64,000 nucleotides of DNA from Ichthyophis bannanicus. Taxonomy: Eukaryota; Chordata; Amphibia; Gymnophiona; Ichthyophiidae. The notes beneath the pieces were generated by a model. The model did no database searches and had not been told where the DNA came from. It saw nothing but the letters and a program-made list of their open reading frames with translations. The DNA is taken from contig CM066043.1 in NCBI GenBank assembly GCA_033557465.1, positions 109,978,278-110,042,277 on the forward strand. The letters are read 5' to 3'. How positions within the stretch are numbered: position 1 is the first letter of the stretch; each line of letters starts with the position of its first letter. Positions 10,435-21,700 of the stretch are shown in pieces. A program made the translations under genes and the position numbers.

Positions 10435-10680
10435 CTTTAAATTATGCAAATGCAATGTGTGCCTTCGAGTCAGTCCTGACTCCTGGCGACCCAGAGGCTC
10501 CTGGGTTTTCTTGGCAGTGTCACCGGAAGTAGATTGCCAGGCCTTTCTTCCGAGGCAATGGAGGGTTAAGTGACTTGCCCAAGGCCACAAGGAGTACTAG
10601 TGGGAATCGAACCTTGGTTGCTTGATTACCAAGCCAGTGTTCTAACCACTAGGGTACTCCTCCACTCAACTTTAAATTAT
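10435..10680 (-). mobile_element. tRNA-derived SINE
   Basis: Reading the minus strand from about 10665: GGAGTACCCTAGTGGTTAGA (A-box like), then GGTTCGATTCCC (a perfect B box) and a non-tRNA body CTTGTGGCCTTGGGCAAG, then CACTTAACCCTCCATTGCC. Head, B box and body define a pol III SINE of the same type as those at 15743, 20100, 34723, 47325 and 50805. The tail is not the usual TAAA-repeat type here, so the 3' end is uncertain. Confidence 0.8.
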
Positions 10681-11495
10681 ACCTCACCTCTATTTCACCA
10701 GGCCTCCGCCCCTCTTTCTTCCTCCTTATACAATTTTACCTTTCTACACTGTTTATTAACCTATTCCCTGCCTCTCCCAACCTCCCCTTCCCTTCCCCCT
10801 TCCCCCTCTAAGACACGCCAAAACTCCCCCCAATCAAATTCAAAGTGGTCCACCCTTTGCCACCAAGGAGAACAGCAGGGGCGACATCAGGCACCCTTGT
10901 CGAGTCCCTCTTCCCAGACCGAAATCCCCTGAATAACTCCCATTTATTTTAATCCGTGCCCTAGGCCCAGCATACAACCCCCTTACCCATTTCTTATAAT
11001 TTGGTTCGAAACACATCTTCCTCATCTCCCCCATTAAGAAACCCCAATGTACCCTATCGAATGCCTTTTCGGCATCAAATGACATCAACATGAAACCCTT
11101 GTTTTCCTGATCCGCCACCCATACCACTTCTATCGCCCTCTTTATGTTATCGGCTGCTTGCCTACCCATATGAACCCCATCTGATCCTCATTTATCAGCG
11201 CTGGCAACCATGGCACCAATATCTTCACTAAGATTTTAACATCCACATTAAGCAAACAAATGGGCGGTAAGAACTACAGTTCAGGAGATCCCTCACTGGC
11301 TTTGGAAGGATTGTAATTCCTGCTGTAAGCATTTCCTTTGACAGCTCCCCTTCCGCCTCTAGCATCCCATTAAAGAGGCGACCCAGTACCTTCATAATTT
11401 CCTCCAAGTATATTTTATAAAAACTTCCTGGTAGACCGTCCAACCCTGGAGCCTTCCCCATTGCCATCTCCCTCACCACCTTCCCAATTTCTTCT

Positions 11496-11745
11496 TGTAG
11501 TAAAGGCTGTTAGTGTAGTTGGGTTTAAAAAAGGTTTGGACAAGTTCCTGGATGAAAGGTCCATAAACCATTATTAAGAAGAGACCCAGGATATCAATGC
11601 TTGACCCAGTACAAGCATTGCGGAACCTGTGTCTTTTGGAGAAACTGCTAAGTATGTATGACCTAGACTGGCCACTGTTGGAAACAGGATACTGGGCTTA
11701 ATGGACCTTGGTCTGACCCAGTATGGCATATCTTATGTTCTTCCG
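11496..11745 (+). mobile_element. CR1-like 3' end inside the L1
   Basis: It begins in the C-terminal codons (VVKAVSVVGFKKGLDKFLDE-like) and continues through the CR1 3'UTR to ATGGCATATCTTATGTTCTT. The L1 endonuclease/RT linker resumes on both sides. It is strongly similar to the 3' ends at 9640-10136 and 47486-47655. Confidence 0.85.
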
Positions 11746-12621
11746 TAATTTCCTCCTCCAGCAATACCGGCAACGTAGTCCCATCCAAATATCCTTGAAT
11801 TTGTTCCTCCCTAATCCCTTCCTGCCACTTATAAAGCTCCTGGTAAAACTGAACAAAAATCTCCCTAGTTTTATTTTTGTCCCAATACACCATCCCATTC
11901 GTCCCCCGAATTTGATATATCATAGATTTAAACTTCCTCTGCCTCAGCCTTTGAGCCAACAATCTACTTGGCTTGTCTCCAAATTAGTAATAAACTTGCT
12001 TTACCTGCTGCAGTTCAAAAGCAACCCTGTCTGCTTGCAACACTTGTAGTTCCCCATGCAACATCTCTACCTTCCTCTGGTCCCACTTCTCCCCCGTGCA
12101 TCGGTAAGCAGTCACTGCCACTTTATTCGCTCTGCTCAGCTCTACCTCCCTTTGATATCTGGCCTTTTTTAGTTTTGCTGCCCATATGATAAACTGCCCT
12201 CGAACGACCGCCTTCAGTCCCTCCCAGAGTGTTACATCCCGCACCTCTCCTCAGTCATTAAAGGAAAGATACTCCCGTCTTTCCCCCCCTTATATCCGCT
12301 ATTACCTCCTTCCGCTTAAGCAAACTCTCATTTAATCTCCAAAATTTAATACCTACTTGACACTTCCCACTTATTTCCAACCAAACTGGCCCATGGTCTG
12401 ACCATGTGATGGGTTCTATACCCCACTTTTTAACCTCCATCATTCATTCCCTATCCACTAAGATCCTTATCAAGTCTGCTCCAACTGTTATGGGGTGCCA
12501 AGAAAAACGTATACTCTCACTCCCTTGGGTTAAGCTCTCTCCAGGTATCCACCAGATTATACTGGCACATAAGCTGGACTAAGTCTCTCATATTATGTCC
12601 TCCTCCAACCGGACCGCTAGG

Positions 12622-13013
12622 CAATGTTCCCTCTAATTTTCTGTAGGCTGTGTGCCCATAAAATATCAGCTATGTGCAGCTTTTGAAGGAAGGTTAAATT
12701 TTTGTGCGCCACATAACGACACTCAGAGTTATATACTTTAAAATTTGACTACACATCAGAATACAGTATGTACACCACATTGATTTTAATCAAATTAAAT
12801 GAAAATAGACGATTACTAAATGAAGCGAGAAATTTCTAGTAATTACAATCATAACTTTTAAATTTTAAGACGTCTATGTTGTTTTCTATCAGAATCAGAG
12901 CCATAATTTTTGTGCGCTCTGTTGTAAAGTATGTGCGCTCTGTTGTAAAGTATGTGCGCTCGCTCGGCGAGGTGTGTGCAAGCGCACACGCGCACAGCTT
13001 AGAGGGAACAGTG
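12622..13013. mobile_element. Non-autonomous hAT element (MITE)
   Basis: The 392-bp element starts CAATGTTCCCTCTAA. Its end, read on the other strand, starts CACTGTTCCCTCTAA, giving 15-bp inverted termini with one mismatch. Flanks are CCGCTAGG (12614-12621) and CCACTAGG (13014-13021), an 8-bp target duplication with one mismatch, diagnostic of hAT. The interior is noncoding and holds a 21-bp tandem unit (GTGCGCTCTGTTGTAAAGTA) at about 12911-12960. It interrupts the L1 endonuclease region. Confidence 0.88.
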
Positions 13014-13999
13014 CCACTAGGGTGGCGATCCTCCCTTGGGTTCAGTACTACATTAAAATCCCCCCTATAAGAAGTTTCCCCTGCGACCCTTCCTCCATTA
13101 GCTTTTGTACCCCCTTCCAGAAGGGAACTTGATTCCCATTCAGCCCTATTACTGACATAACAGTAATATCCTCATTACCTATCTTCCCCCTAAATCCCAC
13201 CACTCTCCCTTCCTGATCCCATAAACCATCTTTTACCTGGATTCCACACCCCTCTCTCACCAAGATAGCTACTCTTCCCCTTCAGGCTCCCTCTTTATTC
13301 TCCAAGTAGAATTGGTCCAGGAACCTCCCATACTTCATCTGCCCCACATCTCTTTTCCTTAACTGGGTTTCTTGCAATACTACTACATCCTATTTATTCC
13401 TCTTGGCATCGCGGTACAGCTGTCAGCGTTTTACAGGAGAATTCAACCCCTTAACATTTATTGACCCTATACATATCATCCCCCTTTTGCCTCCCCCTCC
13501 TTCCCCCTATTATAACGTCTCACCCCAATCCTCCCCCCCCTTCCATCCTTCCTCCCCCGTCTCTCCTTCCCTACCCCCCACCCTCCAGGCACCCCTCCTC
13601 CCTGCACCTTAACCCGTGCCCCCCCTCTACCCTCCCCTGCCATTCTTCCATGTGTGTCATGTCCTATCCCACCTCACTCCCCACCAGCTCTATTCCTTCT
13701 TGCCATTCCCCTATCCTGTCCAATGCGCACTCCACCCACACCCTCCATGCCCACCCCCACCCACCTGGTAACCCTCTTCCATCTGCATGCACGGTCTCCT
13801 GATCATACTTCCATGCTTCTATTATATTACAATTGTATTGGTGTTAGCAATCTGCATAAATCTTTCCCTCCATTATATCCCACCCCTTACCCCATACAGT
13901 GCAAATGCCCTATAAGTCCAGTGTCCATGAGAACCTACGTCCCTGGCCCTAATTACCACCAGCAAGCTCACCACCTCTCTGTAGTTATTCTCATGGGTC

Positions 14000-15310
14000 C
14001 ACCTCTGTCCGTGTTTCCTTCCTTTCTTGGGACAGTCTCTTTAATCTCTTCCCCTTCACTGCCACTCTCTGCCATTGTGACAGATATTGCACCTTGCCTG
14101 TTGTATCTTTACTCCTCTGTAGCCACTCCCTCTCCGCTAGCTTCAGGAGATTCTCAAAGCCCAGTTCATGCAACGCTGCCCACACTTCCTCCACTATCTT
14201 CACCTACTTGGATGCCCCATTTACTGTTATCACGAGTCAGAAGGGAAACATCCATTTATACCGCAGCCCTTTCTCCCTCAAGTAGGTAGTCACCTCCTTA
14301 ACTCCCCTGCATCTATCCAGGGTGCCTCAGGATATATCATTAAAGACTTCCACTTCACATTTCTCCTAGGCAATGCGACCATACTTCCGTGCCACATTCA
14401 GTATCCTTTCTTTAACAGGAAAAGAGCCCAGGCATACATTGACATTTCGCGGCTGTTTGTCTCTCCTTGGTCCCAAGCCCCGGTGTGCTCTCTCCACCCC
14501 CACAGGTCTACTGTTTCCCCTCCGCTCCCCTCCAACCGCAGAATATGAAGAAACAACCACTGAACCACTTGATAACAGTCTTTAAAATTATCTGTCTCTT
14601 GAATCCCTCTAATACGCAGGTTACAACGCCACGCACGATCCTCAATCTCATAGAAACATAGAAACATGATGACAGAAAAAGACCACATGGCCTATCTAGT
14701 CTGTCCTTCCATAACAACAACTACAACAGTCCACTTTTTACCTTTGGAGATCCTCTGTGTTGGTCCCATACTTTTTTGAATTCAGTTACTGTCCTCATCT
14801 CTACCACCTCCACTGGGAGACTATTCCACGGATCCACTACTCTTTCCGTAAAGAAATATTTCCGCATATCACTTTTGAATCTATCTCTTTGAGCTTCTCC
14901 TTTAGCTTCTCATGGTGGGCCTTAAGCATGCTCTGCTCCACCACCATTTCATGCAGCCCCACTGCATGCTCCATTTCCACCACATGCTCCTCCATTTCCT
15001 CCATGCGCTGCCCCAAGGTCCCTAGATCCTGTTGTATATTCAGCAGTGTCTCTTTCAGATCCTGCCTCAGCGCTTTCAGGTCAGCCTGAATCTCTCTTTT
15101 GAAAGTTTGCAGCCAGGTCTTCATATCGGACCCCTCCTGCTCTCCCCCACTCTCCAACCTCTCTTCCTCCGAGCTCTCCAGTTCTCTGGCCTCCAACGGA
15201 TTCATCATGCTCGCCGTTGCTGCTGCCTCCAGTCTTGCGTATGCCGAATGGAACCCCGCCAACTTCTTTCTTACCGACATCGTGAGGTCAGTGGGCTTGC
15301 TCCCGTCCAC
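14000..15310 (-). pseudogene. L1 ORF1-like protein, split by CR1
   Basis: From about 15310 the frame encodes a Ser/Glu-rich N terminus and then a heptad-rich coiled coil (LKALRQDLKETLLNIQQDLG, then QRMEEMEEHVVEMEHAVG), characteristic of L1 ORF1p trimerisation. The frame is interrupted at about 14880 by a CR1 fragment. It resumes at about 14648 with the RNA-binding-domain hallmark RAWRCNLRIRGI. Later segments are in several frames. In the family, ORF1p coats L1 RNA as a chaperone. This copy is dead. Confidence 0.82.
14649..14880 (-). mobile_element. CR1-like LINE 3' fragment inside L1 ORF1
   Basis: Its 3' terminus is ATGTTTCTATGTTTCTATG on the minus strand. The body includes the antisense of GTGGAATAGTCTCCCAGTGG. 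The same 3' terminus recurs at 39161-39240. L1 ORF1 coiled-coil sequence lies on one side and the RNA-binding domain on the other. Confidence 0.8.
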
Positions 15311-15554
15311 ACTGCTGAATGTGAGATTGCTTTTATTTGCTTAGATATGTGGGATTCGGACAGAGCTCGGCTAAAATGCTGCCATTAGCTTTGTGACATC
15401 ACCGGAAGCTCAGACGTTGGTAGCATTGACTTTCTATTAGTACTGAATGAAACATAACGTTTAGATACTCCATGATATCTTTCAGACCATATCATTCCAT
15501 ATTCTCCTACAACATTTCTGCATTCCTCACAAGCAAATCTTTTAGTAATACCCT

Positions 15555-15720
15555 TGGGTTTCTAAAGCTAGATTAGACTATAGCCGCTCTGCAGCTTTTT
15601 CTGTTTTGGCCGCCATATTATGGAACTCCCTTCCATTAGACTTTCGAGCCAAAGTGTCACTGAAGAAATTTAAGGCATGCCTAAAAACATGCTTTTTCAA
15701 AATAGCTTTCAATCCCTGAA
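15555..15720 (+). mobile_element. L2-like LINE C-terminal fragment
   Basis: The plus strand encodes AAILWNSLPLDFRAKVSLKK and then FKACLKTCFF, the conserved WNSLP...FK..LKT tail of CR1/L2-group LINEs. Only about 55 codons remain. A SINE follows immediately. Confidence 0.75.
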
Positions 15721-15742
15721 ACTTTAGGGAGGGAGGATTTGG

Positions 15743-15993
15743 TGTGCTGGCACTTGAAGTATGGTTAGAGCACTGGCTTGGGAACCAAGAGACCAGGGTT
15801 TGATTTCCACTAGCACTCCTTGTGGCCTTCAGCAAGTCACTTAACCCTCCATTGCCTCAGAAGAATCCAAGTTATCAATGTCCCTGTTTAATGTACATCA
15901 CCAAGTTTAAGTTACAATGTAAACCGCTTTGACTATATGATAAAGCGGTATAAAAAACCTGTTAAATAAGTAAAATAAATGAAATATTACTTA
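15743..15993 (+). mobile_element. tRNA-derived SINE
   Basis: The head has GGTTAGAGCACTGG (A-box region) and GGGTTTGATTTCC (degenerate B box). The body is CTCCTTGTGGCCTTCAGCAA and CACTTAACCCTCCATTGCC. The 3' tail has the hairpin-like AAACCGCTTTGAC...AAAGCGGT and ends in a TAAA-rich stretch. About 16020-16110 is a second, short LINE-type tail in the same orientation. Confidence 0.82.
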
Positions 15994-16119
15994 TGAAATA
16001 TTACTTTTTTCTTTTCGTTATTTTTAATTGATGGAATTGTACGCTGCCTTGACACTACAGTATTAAGGCGGTCAATCAGCTGCTGTAAAATAAACAAAAA
16101 CAGGAAAGTTTCTCAGTTT

Positions 16120-17200
16120 TGTTCTAGGACAGGGACATAAAGCAGACTAGCCCCAGATGCCTTCTTCCTAAATTGGGGAGTGAGTCTTCTACAGGTGTAT
16201 CCTCCCATACCACTCATAGCAAAGATTCTCCTAGAACTCAAACAGAACCAGGGGATCAAGATGCTCATAACCTCCTATTGGTTAAGGCATCTGCCCTATA
16301 CCACCTGTCCACAATAGTAAACGTGCCTGGCACATGGTGGATTACAAGCTAACTTTAGCCTTATACTTGCAGCAGACTAAAGCACTTAGAAAGTTCACCC
16401 AGCTTTTTGCTGCTTTTGACCCCAATAAAACAGGGACTGCTGTAGTTAAGCAGATGTTATCCAGTTGGTTAGGAGACTGCATCTCCTTTCCTTACAGCCA
16501 AACAGGCCTGACTCTGGAGGGTCATGTCAAGGCTCATTATGTCTGAGCTATGGCTTTGTTAGCAGCCCTCAAGATTGTCCTCTATGGAGGATATTTGCAG
16601 AACATGATATGGATTTCAGTCCATATAGTCACATCTCATTACTGTTTGGAAAGGGAAGCGTGACGTGATAGTAGATTTGGTAAGTCTGTTCTCCAGAATC
16701 TCCCTGAAGTTTAGAATCCAGCTCTACCACTCAAGATCCATTTTGTTTATTTCCAAGCTGCACCCCAACTTCCAAAAAAAGCCAACAATAAAACTGAAAG
16801 GCCTATTGCTGCCAAAAATAATTATCATGTCCGACTGTTGGCGACACTTTTCATATACTGTATATTACTTTTATCTTCCCCTTTTTCTGTTGAAAAAAAG
16901 TCTGAAGCTAGGGAGTCCCATCTGTGAGGGCTTGCTATTCTGCTTGTTCTCAGAGAAAACCAAGTTACCTATTTGTGGCAGGTCTTCTCTGTGAACAGCA
17001 AGATACAAGTCCTCACATACCCAGCCATCTCCTCAAGGAGTTGTCTCCTAAACTAGGTTCTGTAAAGACTGAAGAGGTCTTGCATAAAAGCACAAAGTAG
17101 AAATTGGCACACCATGCTATTGGGTCTCTCTAAGGTTTTCCAGGATTTTTCAGGCTGGAAGGATCTTTTTTCTAGATGAACTTCTCACAGATGGGCAATA
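16120..17200 (+). mobile_element. Relic DIRS element (third lineage), 3' half only
   Basis: At about 16195-16275 the plus strand encodes PPIPLIAKILLELKQNQGIK, matching the post-RNase H region of DIRS pol. At 16334-16546 it encodes a recombinase piece (KFTQLFAAFDPNKTG, then LSSWLGDC, then GHVKAHYV with the HxxR region decayed), and at about 16640 HYCLERE. From 16905 to 17035 lies a degraded ICR recognisable against copies 1 and 2 (GGGAGTCCCATCTGTGAGG, later AAGTCCTCACATACCC). About 17188-17215 is a possible start of the terminal repeat. Gag and RT are missing. Confidence 0.75.
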
Positions 17201-17439
17201 TCAACCAATGACCTGGTCCTGCTATCCAAGAAAATAACTCTTATCTGCACAGGGGGGATTTTTGTGAACAAAGAAAATGAAACGTCATTGTTCGAATGTG
17301 GTTTTTTTCCCTGCAAAAACATCACTATACACTTTGTTAACATTAGGCTGACTCTTCTGTTGGCCCCATCAGACACAAGGAAGTCTTTAGCCATGAGGTT
17401 AAGATATATTTTGAAACATCTAACTTAGATAGTGTTGCT

Positions 17440-17720
17440 GAATATATGTATCATTTGAAACTAGGTAGTGCCGCTGAATAGCAACTAACGTATGTCAACT
17501 TATAGATTCTTATGTATGTATTGTTGTAATCTGTCTAGCACACTACTGAATAGTACGGAATATAAATAAATAAATGAAATCACTTAACCCTACGTTGCCT
17601 CAGGTACAAACTTAGATTGTAAGCCTTCTGGGGACAGGGAAATACCTACGGTAACAGACTGTAACTTGCCTTTAACTACTGCTGGAAAGGCATGAGCTAA
17701 ATAATAATTGAAAGTTAGAT
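17440..17720 (+). repeat. SINE/LINE tail fragments
   Basis: A tail with AGTACGGAATATAAATAAAT ends at about 17575. It is followed directly by a headless SINE body (CACTTAACCCTACGTTGCC, then TTAGATTGTAAGCCTTCTGG) ending at about 17720. The A and B boxes are absent from both. Confidence 0.65.
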
Positions 17721-18050
17721 ATTTCAAATTATAAGTGCTATTTGTGTTGGTGACTTAAATATCTAATTTAGGGAGTAATATTTTAACAGTTCACCTAGTT
17801 TAGAAAGGCAAGTAGGTGCCTATGTTTAGCCCATGTGCCTTTTTAAAATATTAGGGGTGAACTGGCAAACATCACAGCTAGACTGAAGCCAAGGACACTT
17901 TCACCAGCTCAAGAGCTGCATATTCATCCTTCACGGCCAAGTATCTTTTATAAGGAATGTGCATACTCTGCATCTCTGCGCTGTTGCATAAAAGCAGACA
18001 CTGAATTATCACTGCACATATCCCATGGGGTAATTGTATAAAAGCCATTT

Positions 18051-18705
18051 TGTGGCAGGTGCAGGCCTGTGATCCACGGTGTCCGACATAAGCAGGCAGG
18101 CCTAACTAGCTTGACCTGTAAATGAAGCCTGTGGAGAGGCACATAGGAATTGCACATCCCCCAATATGCTGCTATTGTAGGATAGAACTCTGTAAGAGAA
18201 CTAAACTAACTTAGGTAAGCAAAACTGAGAGATGGAAAAATACAGAAAAATATGTTTAAAAGTTACTGATAAGAAAAAGTACATCTGCAAGGAATATAAT
18301 TGGGAGTGCTGACAGATGAGTTGCAGAGCCCTGCTCCCCTGCATGCACAAATTGGCTCTATGGCCTTGAGAGTATGAAAGTAACAAGTTGATGAACTGAC
18401 CATTGTAATTGGGACTAGAAGGGGGGTATGCAGGTGCCATGCCCACTGAAGGAACATAATTGGATAATCTTATCAGTACCGGGACCAATGGAAGGGGTAC
18501 GGGAGGTACGGGAGAGTACCGGGACCAATGAAATGTTTTTCTATACCTAGAATGGAACAGAAGTCTATAAAAGTTGTTGTAATACTAGAAAACTTTGCTC
18601 AGCCATTTTGAAATTGACTTGCTTGAGACTTGTGCACAAATAAATGATTTGGACCTTCTGAACAGACTCCTGGTATCATTGGTTTGTCTGCGCTTTGCTG
18701 CTACA
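18051..18705 (+). mobile_element. Solo LTR of the ERV-A/B family
   Basis: A 655-bp LTR starting TGTGGCAGG and ending GCTGCTACA, the same termini as the LTR at 56714-57241. It has TATAAAAG at about 18566, and a TTGTGCACAAATAAATG polyadenylation region followed by the shared GACTCCTGGTAT block. ATTT flanks both sides, consistent with a 4-bp gammaretroviral target duplication. No internal viral sequence is attached, so it arose by LTR-LTR recombination. It is more divergent than the two 5' LTRs. Confidence 0.82.
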
Positions 18706-19269
18706 ATTTTACACACAGGAATAATTTATAAACCGACACCCTTAGCAGCTGAAAAGAGCCACTTAGACCTGTAAGCTAGACAGTTACACACTGCCACCCT
18801 GGAGTGCCCCAAATCCCGTCCCATTTTTTGGATGGATAATTTATCATATAATGATTTATATGGACAAAATTATTCATTCAAGTACCCCAGGCTTTTTCTT
18901 AAAGTACTTATGCAGTTGGCCCTGCTTTCGAATACTGACTTCCAGGATTCAGACAATTTCGAACAGGCATCATCAGTCAATGCAGGTACGGATTCATCAG
19001 TTATTACACACATTGGTATAACCTGGGATTGCTTAAAGAATTGTTGTAATGAGTAAGTTATTGCTCACCGCATGTATTTTGAAATCTTGTATTGACAAAG
19101 CATAGAACTCTTTTAAAGTGGCATTTCAGCATGCCAGACCAAAATTCTGCTTTAAGTGCTAGAACAAATGCATCAATAATTTTTTCTCTTCCTAGCCTGG
19201 CTGCTACCAGGGCTTCAAGGGAATCATAGGGGTATATCTCCAAAAATTGTTTTAAAAAAGGAAAAGTTC

Positions 19270-19435
19270 TGAAACAGAATGTCTACTTCTGATATACAGA
19301 ATGAGGTCATAATGCAAAACTGAAGGAAGGCTCAGAGGAAAAAAAATCCTTCTTTACCGATATGGTGATAGATGTCTGGAATAACCTACTAACAGTGATG
19401 GAAGAAACCGGTACTGTGGCATAATTCAACCAGTA
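19270..19435 (+). mobile_element. CR1-like C-terminal fragment
   Basis: The plus strand encodes SFTDMVIDVWNNLLTVMEET and then GTVA, matching the conserved CR1 tail (DVWGN.LP..VEE). It abuts the truncated 3' edge of ERV-B, so this junction marks where ERV-B lost its integrase, env and 3' LTR. Confidence 0.7.
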
Positions 19436-20099
19436 CTGTGGCAACCATAAAGGCCAGTAAAAAGAACACAGAAGGATCTAACAACATCAATATTTCGGGC
19501 CCATACCTAATGGCCTTACCCCCTGAGGTGATCAACCCTCGCTCTTTATACAAGGCTCCATGTGCATGCAAAGTGGTGAAAGCATATTTGGAATCTGTGT
19601 ACACATTTATGCGGAGTCCTTCTCCTAATGTCAAGGCTCTAGTGAGGGCTATCAATTCAGCTTTCTGTGCAGAAGTTCCTGGGGTCAGGGCTGAGGACTC
19701 AACTACCAGATCAAGGGTCACCACTGCATATCCAGCACAACGATGTCCATTGATGACCAAACTGCTTCCATCCACAAAGAAAGTCCGTTCAGGGTCCTCT
19801 AGAGGGACATCGGTCAAATCAGGGCGACTTGAAAATAGTGTCCATGGTTTCTAAACAGTTATGATCAGGGGGCCCAGGACCAATTGAAAATAACGTAGCA
19901 GGATTCAAAGCTTGACTGAATTTCAACTGTATCTGGGGATTTTCGCACAGCATGCTCTGATATTTCAACATTCGTGCATTGGTTAGCCAGAAGTTTCCTT
20001 TGTGTTCCATGAGAGTCAGAACAGAGTGTGGTACGGTGACTTGAAGAGTTTGTCCCAATGTGAGTTTGTCTGCTTCGCCCACTAGAAGGGCTGTTGCTA
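19436..20099 (-). pseudogene. ERV-B RNase H region, truncated
   Basis: It resumes pol after the SINE with the connection segment (LLVGEADKLTLGQ, then SVLTLMEHKGNFWLTN). RNase H follows, with its acidic residues in FVDGSSLVING, QKAELIALTRAL and VYTDSKYAF. A frame change occurs at about 19818. Sequence homologous to ERV-A is lost just after the RNase H core, at the CR1 junction. Confidence 0.85.
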
Positions 20100-20392
20100 G
20101 GAGTAGCCTAGTGGTTGGGGCAAGGTACTTCAGGCCGGAAGGTCGGGGGTTCAAATCCCACTAGAGGACAGCAACCTTGGGCCGGAAGGACTGGGGTTTC
20201 TAGTCCCACAGATGCTCCTTGTGGTCTTGGGCAAGCCACTTAACCCTCCACTGCCCATGTTCCCTGTAAGTATTAGTGTATGTGTCTCATATCCCCATGT
20301 GTTAAATGTATCCCCCAATTGTGTTGTGACCGCTTTGATTGAAGGATAAGGCGGGATACAAAACTGTCTAAATAAATAAATAAATAAATAAA
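20100..20392 (+). mobile_element. tRNA-derived SINE with doubled B-box-like segment, inside ERV-B pol
   Basis: The head is GGAGTAGCCTAGTGGTTGGG and GGTCGGGGGTTCAAATCCC. It is followed by a second, related block GGAAGGACTGGGGTTTCTAG with TCCC. The body is CTCCTTGTGGTCTTGGGCAA. The tail TTTGATTGAAGGATAAGGCG is followed by TAAA repeats, matching L2 3' ends (41800 region). It is nearly identical to the copy at 34723-35028. Pol sequence continues on both sides. Confidence 0.88.
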
Positions 20393-21700
20393 CAGCTCTC
20401 AAACAAGGGGGCCATCCTTTAGCAACTACATCCAATTGTTTTGACAGATAGGCTACTGGTCGCTGCCAAGATCCAAGAGATTGTGTCAATACTCCCAATG
20501 CGTTTCCTTGTGACTCATGGACAAAAAGATGGAAAGGCTTCTGAACATCTGGAAGACCTAAAGCTGGAGATGACATCAGGACATTTTTCAGAGACTGGCA
20601 TGTAGCATCTTGTTCAGGTCCCCATTCTAGTGGAGATTTTTCCATTCCTTTGGTGACTTGGTACAGTGGTTTTGCGATTAGCGCGAAGTTGGCGATCCAT
20701 ATGCGGCAGTACCCCGCGGCCCTCAGGAAGGCTCTTACTTGCCTCCTAGTGGTTGGAGTAGGGATACTACATACAGCTTCTTTGCGTTCTGGTCCCAGAC
20801 GTCGGATCCCACTAGACAACTGGAATCCTAGATATTTGACTTCAGTTTGGCATAGTTGTGCTTTGGCTCTTGAGACTTTGTGCCCAGCCTCTTTGAGAAG
20901 GTACAAGAGTTCACTAGTAGCTTGTAGACATTCACTTTCTGAGTTGGTGGCTATGAGCAAGTCATCTACATACTGAAGAAGAACCCTCTTTCCTGGGTCC
21001 ACTGGGTAACTTGAGAGATCTTGATTCAGGGCAGCACTGAAGAGGGTAGGTGAATTCTTAAATCCTTGGGGTAATCTGGTCCAGGTGAGCTGGCCCCGCC
21101 TTCCTGTTGTGGGGTCTTGCCATTCAAAAGCGAATAAAAGTTGACTGGTGGGGGCTAGGTGCACACAGAAAAAGGCATCTTTCAGTCCAGGACGGTGAAA
21201 TGAGTAGCTTCAGCGGGGTCAGTCCCAAGAGAGTATAAGGGTTTGGTACTACAGGGTGTATAGTTTCAACTGCATCATTCACTCGCCTTAGGTCTTGTAC
21301 TGGACGGTAGTCCCCTGTCCCAGGTTTCTTAACTGGGAGAAGGGGGGTGTTCCAAGGAGACTGGCATTCCTTGAGAAGTCCATACTACAGCAGTTTCATC
21401 AAATGGCAGTGGATTCCTTCAATGGCTGGTCGAGGGAGAGGATACTGCTTCACATGCACTGGTTCCACTCCTGGCTTGAGGGTGACAATGACAGGGGCTA
21501 TGTTCTTCGCTAGGCCAGGTGGATTATCTTCTGCCCATACTTCAGGTGGGGCTATAACGTTTGCAGGTATACAGGGACTAGTTGGCTTTATTGGAAGTGC
21601 ACTATAGAACCGCCACTCTTCTTCTCGGGGAACAGTGAGCACCATCAATCCAGCAGGCTTCGGGTTCACAGTCATTTTCATTTCTCCCCCTTCAACAAAA
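20393..21700 (-). pseudogene. ERV-B reverse transcriptase, broken
   Basis: The N-terminal RT part follows the protease (PPGLAKNIAPVIVTLKPGVE) and ends in a stop at about 21385. After a damaged stretch, the frame opens again at about 21164 with [20 protein letters not shown] and an intact catalytic LLQYVDDLLIATNS. It runs through the thumb (GYCRIWIANFALIAKPLYQV) into the connection domain, where the SINE interrupts it. The replicative role is known for the family; this copy is non-functional. Confidence 0.87.

Larger units (their letters stand above)
10690..15400 (-). mobile_element. L1-type LINE, old, fragmented by three later insertions
   Basis: Coding runs from right to left. ORF1 is at about 15310-14000; the AP-endonuclease is at about 13400-12260 (EDITVMSVIGLNG, then ITWSDHGPVWLEIS at about 12400). 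The RT is at about 12240-10840: KAPGLDGLPGSFYK, then SFDAEKAFDRVHWGFL, then RQGCLMSPLLFSL. After MSPLLFSL the rest of the RT is missing, and the frame passes directly into a pyrimidine-rich 3' end at 10690-10830, which indicates an internal deletion. Inserted later are CR1 pieces at 11496-11745 and 14649-14880, and a hAT MITE at 12622-13013. All frames are broken. Confidence 0.88.

Noticed and set aside
12911..12960. CRISPR-like repeat array
   Set aside because: Only two to three head-to-tail 21-mers without spacers, inside a hAT MITE in vertebrate DNA.
13400..14550. Overlapping plus-strand proline/serine-rich ORFs
   Set aside because: They are antisense to the pyrimidine-rich ORF1-ORF2 interval of the L1 and have no recognisable domain.
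20100..20175. tRNA-like sequence with A and B boxes (also at 10665, 15743, 35028, 50805)
   Set aside because: The heads are followed by the same non-tRNA body and repeat tail in every copy, so they are SINEs and not functional tRNA genes.
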